From Paracoccaceae bacterium (GTDB taxonomy: Bacteria > Pseudomonadota > Alphaproteobacteria > Rhodobacterales > Rhodobacteraceae), in the NCBI GenBank assembly GCA_015485375.1, contig WFTU01000370.1, forward strand, positions 1 through 32,899: 32,899 nt of DNA. Direction: 5' to 3'. Both the position numbers and the translations under genes were made by a program. Shown here in pieces: positions 27,457 through 32,899 of the stretch. How positions within the stretch are numbered: the stretch's first letter is position 1; each line of letters begins with the position of its first letter. The notes beneath the pieces were generated by a model that was not told the origin of the DNA, made no database searches, and was given only the letters and a program-made list of their open reading frames with translations.

Positions 27457-28730
27457 AGTCGTCTTTCATCGGCCGCGTTGCGCTTGTCACCTATCTGGTG
27501 ATCTTCTTCGGTTATCTGCTCGGACCGCTGTTCGTGATGAGCATGACCGCCTTCAATTCCTCGGCCTTTCCGTCGATTTCACCCTGGGCATGCTACACTT
27601 ACGAATGGTTCGATGTTCTGTTCAAGGATGAGCGTATTCTTAACGGTATCAAGAACAGCGTCATCATCGGCATCGGCACGGTTATCCTGTCGGTATCCAT
27701 GGGACTAGCTGCGGCACTGGTTCTGACGCAGGTCTGGCCGAAGTTCCGCTCGACCTACTATACTATCGTCATTGCCCCGATCCTGATCCCCGGCGTGGTG
27801 CTCGGTATCTCGACACTGGTGTTCTGGGATCGCGTCAGTGTTTTCCTTGGTCCGTCGACCGAGGCCTTCCTGCATAACGGGATTTTCCTGACTGTGCTGG
27901 GCCAGTCGACCTTCATCGCCTCCTACGCCATGCTGGTGTTTGTGGCCCGTCTGCAGCGTTTCGACCCGGGACTGACCGAAGCAGCGCTTGATCTGGGCGC
28001 GACCCACACACAGGCTTTCCGCAAGATCCTGTTGCCGTTCATGCGTCCGGCCATTGCCTCGGCCGCCGTTCTGGCGTTTCTGGCATCTTTCGAGAACTAC
28101 AACACTACCACCTTTACCTTCGGCAACTATCCGACGCTGACGATCGAGTTGGCGCAGAAAGTGCGTTACGGTATCAACCCGTCGATTTCGGCACTGGCCT
28201 TTATCATCGTGACCCTGACAATTTTCGCGGCACTGGCCAACGAGGCCTATCGCCGGAACAAGCAGCGCAACGAGGATATCCGCCTGAAGGGGGCGCCGCG
28301 CAAATCCGGTGGCTTCCTGCCGCCGTTCCTGACCGGCAACCCCGCCGCCATCATTTTCGTGCTGCTGTCCTTTGTGGTGATCACCATGTTCTGGACCGCG
28401 CAGAGCTACGAGCCGGCCGAGTGCAAGGCGCGGGTTCTGGCCGAGAAACAGGCGCTGGCGGCCGAGCGGATCGAGGCCCTGCGCGAGCAGCGGTTCCAGC
28501 AGCGGCTGGAGGCGGCGCATTCCGGTGTCGATATCTTTGGCCGCTCGACGGTTGATCCGACCGTGACCGAGGCCCCCGAAGCCCCCGCATCCAACGGGGC
28601 ATTCGGAAGTGTCTTCGCGCCGACCAATCTCAACAACGCCGCTCCGGTTGAAGAGCCGGAAAGCAACTCCGGTGGCGCCTTTGGCGGTGTGTTTGCACCG
28701 ACCAACCTGCAGGGCACGGACGGCAACTGA
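27453..28730 (+). CDS. ABC transporter permease (PotC/PotI-like) with unusual C-terminal extension
   Basis: Permease loop LTEAALDLGATHTQAFRKILLPFMRPAIASAAV; after the core, a further hydrophobic segment and a long Ala/Glu/Arg then Pro/Gly/Asn-rich tail; ATGA overlap with the preceding gene. Confidence 0.88.
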   Translation: MKSSFIGRVALVTYLVIFFGYLLGPLFVMSMTAFNSSAFPSISPWACYTYEWFDVLFKDERILNGIKNSVIIGIGTVILSVSMGLAAALVLTQVWPKFRSTYYTIVIAPILIPGVVLGISTLVFWDRVSVFLGPSTEAFLHNGIFLTVLGQSTFIASYAMLVFVARLQRFDPGLTEAALDLGATHTQAFRKILLPFMRPAIASAAVLAFLASFENYNTTTFTFGNYPTLTIELAQKVRYGINPSISALAFIIVTLTIFAALANEAYRRNKQRNEDIRLKGAPRKSGGFLPPFLTGNPAAIIFVLLSFVVITMFWTAQSYEPAECKARVLAEKQALAAERIEALREQRFQQRLEAAHSGVDIFGRSTVDPTVTEAPEAPASNGAFGSVFAPTNLNNAAPVEEPESNSGGAFGGVFAPTNLQGTDGN

Positions 28731-28735
28731 CAAGG

Positions 28736-28757
28736 GGCCAGCCGCCACAGGCTGGCC
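28736..28757 (+). other. Intercistronic hairpin between permease and phosphodiesterase genes
   Basis: GGCCAGCC-gccaca-GGCTGGCC perfect 8 bp stem. Confidence 0.55.
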
Positions 28758-28779
28758 ATTCCGCGCAACAGGAAATCCG

Positions 28780-29586
28780 ATGCTTATCGCGCAAATCAGT
28801 GACACCCATATTGCGGAGGAGGGGCGCAAGACTTTCGGCATTGCTCCGATGGCGGAGAACCTTGCCGCTTGCGTTGCGCACATCAACGCGCAGCCGCTGC
28901 CTGTCGATGTGGTGCTGGTCAGCGGTGACATCACCAATGACGGAACCGAAGGGGAGGCCCGTCGGGCGGCCGGTATTCTGGCGGGGCTGGATTGCCCCTG
29001 TTATGTCATTCCCGGTAATCATGACGATAGAGGCGCACTCTGGTCGGTGTTCGGAGGCGGGGCCTGTCCGTCGCGCCAGGGGGACTTCCATTCGTTTAGT
29101 GTTGCGGATTTCCCTGTTCACCTCCTGTTTGTGGACAGCACGCGCGTTGGCGCGGCTGGCGGGGAGATCTGCGAGGCTCGGGCGGCTTGGCTGGAACGGG
29201 CTCTGGCGGAAAGTGGGGACAAACCTGTCGTGATCGTCCTGCACCATCCGCCATTGAAATGCGGCGTGCCGGAGAGCGATCAGGACGGGTTCCTCGGTGC
29301 GGAGCGTTTCGGAGAGATTGTTGCGCGGCACGCCAATATCGAGCGGGTGCTTTGCGGGCATATCCATTTGCATACCCATTCCCGTTGGGCCGGAACGACG
29401 GTGACCACCGCACCGAGCACCGGTATGCCGCTGGCGCTGGATCTGACACAATCGCATCCGTCGGAGTTTCTGCTGGATGCGCCTTCCTACCTGCTGCATC
29501 ACTGGACACCGGACGGGGATCTGGTTACCCATCCGGTGCGCGTGGCGTCGCTTGATGGTCCATTCCCCTTTGTGGAGCGTCGTTGA
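28780..29586 (+). CDS. Class III cyclic-nucleotide/glycerophosphodiester phosphodiesterase, GpdQ/CpdA-like metallophosphoesterase
   Basis: Dinuclear metal motifs ISDTHI, VSGDITNDG, PGNHDDRG, HHPPL, CGHIHLHT; overall layout resembles GpdQ from memory. Preferred start ATG 28780. Confidence 0.85.
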   Translation: MLIAQISDTHIAEEGRKTFGIAPMAENLAACVAHINAQPLPVDVVLVSGDITNDGTEGEARRAAGILAGLDCPCYVIPGNHDDRGALWSVFGGGACPSRQGDFHSFSVADFPVHLLFVDSTRVGAAGGEICEARAAWLERALAESGDKPVVIVLHHPPLKCGVPESDQDGFLGAERFGEIVARHANIERVLCGHIHLHTHSRWAGTTVTTAPSTGMPLALDLTQSHPSEFLLDAPSYLLHHWTPDGDLVTHPVRVASLDGPFPFVERR

Positions 29587-30992
29587 TCATGCGCGAGCCA
29601 CTTCCGGACGAAACCTTTGACGTCGCCATTGTCGGCGGGGGCGTCGTTGGTTGCGCCATGGCCCGGCGTTTTACGCTGGAAGGCGCGCGGGTTGTGTTGC
29701 TGGAGAAGGCGAGCGATATTCTTGACGGAGCCAGCAAGGCCAATAGTGCCATCCTGCACACGGGGTTCGACGCGCCGCCCGGATCGCTGGAACTGGCCTG
29801 TATTCAGGCGGGGTATCGCGAGTATCTGGACATTCACGAGACCATGGGCCTGCCGCTGGAGCGGACGGGGGCCTATGTTGTGGCATGGACCGAGGAGCAG
29901 GAAGCGGCGCTGCCGGATATCCTGCAAAAGGCGCACGATAACGGTGTGGCTGACTCGGTTCTGGTTGATGCTGCAACGCTGCGCGCTGCCGAGCCACAGC
30001 TTTCATCACAGGCCCGCGCGGCGATCCATATTCCCGGCGAAAGCCTGATTGACCCGTGGTCCGCGCCATACGCCTATCTGCAGCAGGCGCTGGACAACGG
30101 CGCGCAGGTGTTTGTCGATTGCGAGGTGACAGGCGGGGTGTTCGCCGACGGGGAGTGGACGCTTGAAACCTCGCGCGGCGAGATCAAAACCCGTTCGGTT
30201 GTGAATTGCGCCGGGCTGTACGGCGATCTGCTCGACCGGAAGCTGCTGGGTGATGCCGGTTTCACCATCGCCCCGCGCAAGGGGCAGTTTGTTGTGTTTG
30301 ACAAGGCGGCCTCGACGCTGGCCGATGCGATTATTCTACCGGTGCCGAGCGCGCGCACCAAGGGGATTGTGCTGTTCCGGACAGTGTTCGGCAACCTTGC
30401 GGTCGGACCAACGGCCGAGGACCAGCAAAGCCGCACGGATGCCTCGACCGACCGTGAAATGCTGCAGTCGTTGATCGACGCGGGTATCGAAATGATTCCA
30501 GCGCTGGCCGACATGCCGGTCACGGCCACATATGCAGGGCTGCGACCGGCGTGTGAATTCAAGGAATACCGGATCAGCGAAACGCCCGATCGCAACTGGA
30601 TCACCGTTGGTGCTATCCGCTCCACCGGTCTGAGTGCGGCGCTGGGGGTCGCGCAGCATGTGTTCGGCCTCTACAATCGCGTGGACATGGGGCATCAGCC
30701 GATCGAGAACCCGTCCATTCCGCAGGCAAGTCGTCTGGCCGAGCGGTTCCCGCGTGACTGGCAGGAACCGGTTCATGGAGAAATCATTTGCCATTGCGAA
30801 CTGGTGACGCGGCGCGAGATCGAGGCGGCGCTGCAAGGGCCACTTGCCGCGCGCTCGCTGGCGGGGCTGAAACGGCGGACACGGGCCACGATGGGGCGGT
30901 GTCAGGGGTTCTATTGCTCGGCCAGACTGGCGGAAATCACGGATGGGCATTTCGAAATCCCGTTGGCACCGGAGGTCAAGGATGGGACATGA
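29583..30992 (+). CDS. FAD-dependent oxidoreductase with BFD-like [2Fe-2S] domain (GlpA-like glycerol-3-phosphate dehydrogenase family)
   Basis: FDVAIVGGGVVGCAMARRFTLEGARVVLLEKASDILDGASKANSAILHTGFDAPPGSLE; C-terminal IICHCELVTRREIEAAL..RATMGRCQGFYCSARL cysteine pattern. Confidence 0.85.
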   Translation: MIMREPLPDETFDVAIVGGGVVGCAMARRFTLEGARVVLLEKASDILDGASKANSAILHTGFDAPPGSLELACIQAGYREYLDIHETMGLPLERTGAYVVAWTEEQEAALPDILQKAHDNGVADSVLVDAATLRAAEPQLSSQARAAIHIPGESLIDPWSAPYAYLQQALDNGAQVFVDCEVTGGVFADGEWTLETSRGEIKTRSVVNCAGLYGDLLDRKLLGDAGFTIAPRKGQFVVFDKAASTLADAIILPVPSARTKGIVLFRTVFGNLAVGPTAEDQQSRTDASTDREMLQSLIDAGIEMIPALADMPVTATYAGLRPACEFKEYRISETPDRNWITVGAIRSTGLSAALGVAQHVFGLYNRVDMGHQPIENPSIPQASRLAERFPRDWQEPVHGEIICHCELVTRREIEAALQGPLAARSLAGLKRRTRATMGRCQGFYCSARLAEITDGHFEIPLAPEVKDGT

Positions 30993-32223
30993 ATTGACCC
31001 TGGGGCCGGATATCGATGTTGCCATCATCGGGGGAGGACCGTCGGGTCTCGCCGCCGCGACCGAATTGAAACGTCGGGGAGTCGCCCGCGTGGTGGTGCT
31101 GGAGCGCGAGCCGGTGGCGGGCGGGATCCCGCGCCATTGCGGCCATCCGCCGTTCGGCTGGCGTGAATTCCGCCGTATCCTCACCGGTCCGCAATATGCG
31201 CGAAAACTGGTTTCGGTGGCAGAGAAAGCCGGTGTGGAAATCCACACGAATACAAGCGTTGCGACAATCAAGCCGGGGCCGGGGCTGACACTCGCGACGC
31301 CCGAAGGTGTTCTGGATATTTCCGCCAGTCGCGTAATATACGCCACCGGTGTTCGCGAAACCCCGCGCGCCGCGCGCCTGATATCCGGTGTGCGGGCCAA
31401 GGGTATTCTCAACACCGGTGCGCTGCAGACCATGGTCTATCTGGAGGGGCGGAGTCCGTTCTTGCGGCCGCTGATTGTCGGCACCGAACTTGTCTCGTTC
31501 TCGGCCATCCAGACCTGTCGCCATGCCGGTATCAAACCGGTAGCGATGATCGGGGAGGGGGCCACGACCGTTGCCCGCTGGCCCACAGGTCTGTTCCCGA
31601 AACTGGCCGGCATCCCGCTCCACCTTCGAACCCGCCTTGAACGGATCAACGGGGAGGCGGTGGTCACATCCGCCACTGTAGACGGGCCGGATGGCGTGCG
31701 TGACATTCCCTGTGACGGGGTTCTGCTGACCGGAGAGTTTACGCCGGAGTCCAGCCTCGGGCGTCTGGGGCACTTGCAGATTGATCGCGGGACAGGCGGA
31801 CCTGCGGTTGACCAGTTCGGCCGATGCTCGGACCCGCGATTTTATGCCACCGGCAACCTGTTGCGTCCGGTCGAAACCGCAGGATGGAGCTGGCAGGAAG
31901 GGTGCGAGACCGGATTGCGGGTTGCCCGCGATCTGGTCGGAAGCCAGCCGCCCGCGCAACGCCAGATTCATGTTGTGACGCAAGAACCGCTGATCAAGCT
32001 GGTGATGCCGCAACGTGTCAGCCTGCCGCTGTCGGTGCGCGGGATGGAGGCGCTGCAGGTTCGGTTCACCGCACCGGCCCGCGGGTTTATCGAGGTTTAC
32101 GCAGACGGGGCGCTGGCGTGGAGCAAGCCGGTCGATGTGCGGCCCGAGCGCCGTTTCCTGATCCCGCTTGCCGGACTGGCGGAACAGCACACCAACGTGC
32201 TGGAACTGCGCTTTACCAAATAA
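30982..32223 (+). CDS. NAD(P)/FAD-dependent oxidoreductase (HcnB/opine-oxidase-A/GlpA-partner-like)
   Basis: VAIIGGGPSGLAAATELKRRGVARVVVLEREPVAGGIPRHCGHPPFG; VIYATGVRETPR; PRFYATGNLLRPVETAGWSWQEG. Preferred start ATG 30982 after GGAGG. Confidence 0.83.
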   Translation: MGHELTLGPDIDVAIIGGGPSGLAAATELKRRGVARVVVLEREPVAGGIPRHCGHPPFGWREFRRILTGPQYARKLVSVAEKAGVEIHTNTSVATIKPGPGLTLATPEGVLDISASRVIYATGVRETPRAARLISGVRAKGILNTGALQTMVYLEGRSPFLRPLIVGTELVSFSAIQTCRHAGIKPVAMIGEGATTVARWPTGLFPKLAGIPLHLRTRLERINGEAVVTSATVDGPDGVRDIPCDGVLLTGEFTPESSLGRLGHLQIDRGTGGPAVDQFGRCSDPRFYATGNLLRPVETAGWSWQEGCETGLRVARDLVGSQPPAQRQIHVVTQEPLIKLVMPQRVSLPLSVRGMEALQVRFTAPARGFIEVYADGALAWSKPVDVRPERRFLIPLAGLAEQHTNVLELRFTK

Positions 32224-32224
32224 A

Positions 32225-32250
32225 AACCCCGCGGCGCGAACCGCGGGGTC
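32225..32250. terminator. Intrinsic terminator for the minus-strand 5'-nucleotidase gene, possibly bidirectional
   Basis: CCCCGCGG-cgcgaa-CCGCGGGG stem; minus strand reads into TTTTTA. Confidence 0.82.
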
Positions 32251-32274
32251 TGTTGTCAGGGATTGTGGCCGCGA

Positions 32275-32899
32275 TTACTCGCCAACCACCTTGATACGAC
32301 CTTCGACGGTTGTTTTAACGCCACCATTGTTGATGATGTAGTCGATCACATCGTTGGCCATCAGGTTGCCGTTGCCGGAGTTGATCAGCACGCGACCGCC
32401 ACCCAGCATCCCGTAACCGTCACCGCCGCCAAGCGCGTAGTCGTTGGTTGCGAACTTGTAGACCTTGTTCACATCCAGATCCTCGCCACCGATCTTGATC
32501 GAGACGATGCGCGAACCGGCCGGAGCCGTCGGATCATAGACGATTTCCATGCCGGAGATCTGCGGGAAGCGGCCGGAGCCTTTCTCGACCTGGCTGACAC
32601 CGTTTTCCATCGCGTCCAGAATCTGCTGGCCGGTGATTGCCGTCATCACGGTGGCATTGCCGAACGGCAGTTCCGTCAGAATATCGCGACGGGTGAGCAT
32701 GGTGCCTGCATCATAGGTGCGGTCTGCACGGATGCCGCCGCCGTTGGCCATGGCCACGTCGGCACCGGTTGCAGCCCGCATAGCGTCTGCCACGAGGTTA
32801 CCGAAAGCGGTTTCCATGCTGCGCACGCTGTTGCGGCGGGTGTCTAGCGGACCTTCGGTTACACCGATGGCGACATTCAGGCTCTCGTCGAGGCTTTTC
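32275..32899 (-). CDS. 5'-nucleotidase/bifunctional metallophosphatase, C-terminal part (truncated by window end)
   Basis: ..ETAFGNLVADAMRAATGADVAMANGGGIRADR..LTELPFGNATVMTAITGQQILDAMENGV..YKFATNDYALGGGDGYGML (5'-nucleotidase C domain); frame stays open through the window edge. Confidence 0.88.
   Translation of the reverse strand, partial: KSLDESLNVAIGVTEGPLDTRRNSVRSMETAFGNLVADAMRAATGADVAMANGGGIRADRTYDAGTMLTRRDILTELPFGNATVMTAITGQQILDAMENGVSQVEKGSGRFPQISGMEIVYDPTAPAGSRIVSIKIGGEDLDVNKVYKFATNDYALGGGDGYGMLGGGRVLINSGNGNLMANDVIDYIINNGGVKTTVEGRIKVVGE

Noticed and set aside
1-32899. CRISPR arrays, tandem repeats, IS elements, tRNA/rRNA genes
   Set aside because: None seen on reading both strands; gene order is compact and metabolic throughout. 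A tRNAscan/CRISPR search was not possible here.

Overview
This looks like chromosomal DNA from an alphaproteobacterium, with a Rhodobacteraceae-like gene style (inference). No rRNA, tRNA, CRISPR array, transposase or phage gene was recognised. From left to right: (1) the end of a molybdate ABC transporter (modB partial, modC); (2) a CbpA/CbpM-like J-domain cochaperone pair closed by a strong bidirectional terminator, then a small CxxC heavy-metal chaperone; (3) a choline/aminoglycoside-kinase-fold phosphotransferase overlapping a DMGDH/sarcosine-dehydrogenase-like FAD/GcvT protein; (4) a respiratory nitrate reductase locus: a Crp/Fnr regulator without an FNR iron-sulfur Cys cluster (NarR-like), divergent narK1-narK2-narGHJI and a parvulin PPIase, with two FNR-type boxes between regulator and narK1; (5) a taurine dissimilation locus (tpa, tauR, xsc, ackA); (6) a PotFGHI-like ABC transporter followed by a GpdQ-like phosphodiesterase, a GlpA-like FAD/[2Fe-2S] dehydrogenase and a second FAD oxidoreductase, which I read as a candidate glycerophosphodiester uptake and oxidation module; (7) a 5'-nucleotidase cut by the window edge. 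The most interesting signals are two near-identical direct-repeat operators (CTGGwCTTAT-N13-CTGGCCCTAT) upstream of tpa and xsc, a diverged third copy (CTGGCCATAC-N12-CTGGCCGTAT) upstream of the ABC/GpdQ module, a duplicated GAFG(S/G)VFAPTNL motif in a permease C-terminal extension, and hairpins at several intercistronic junctions.
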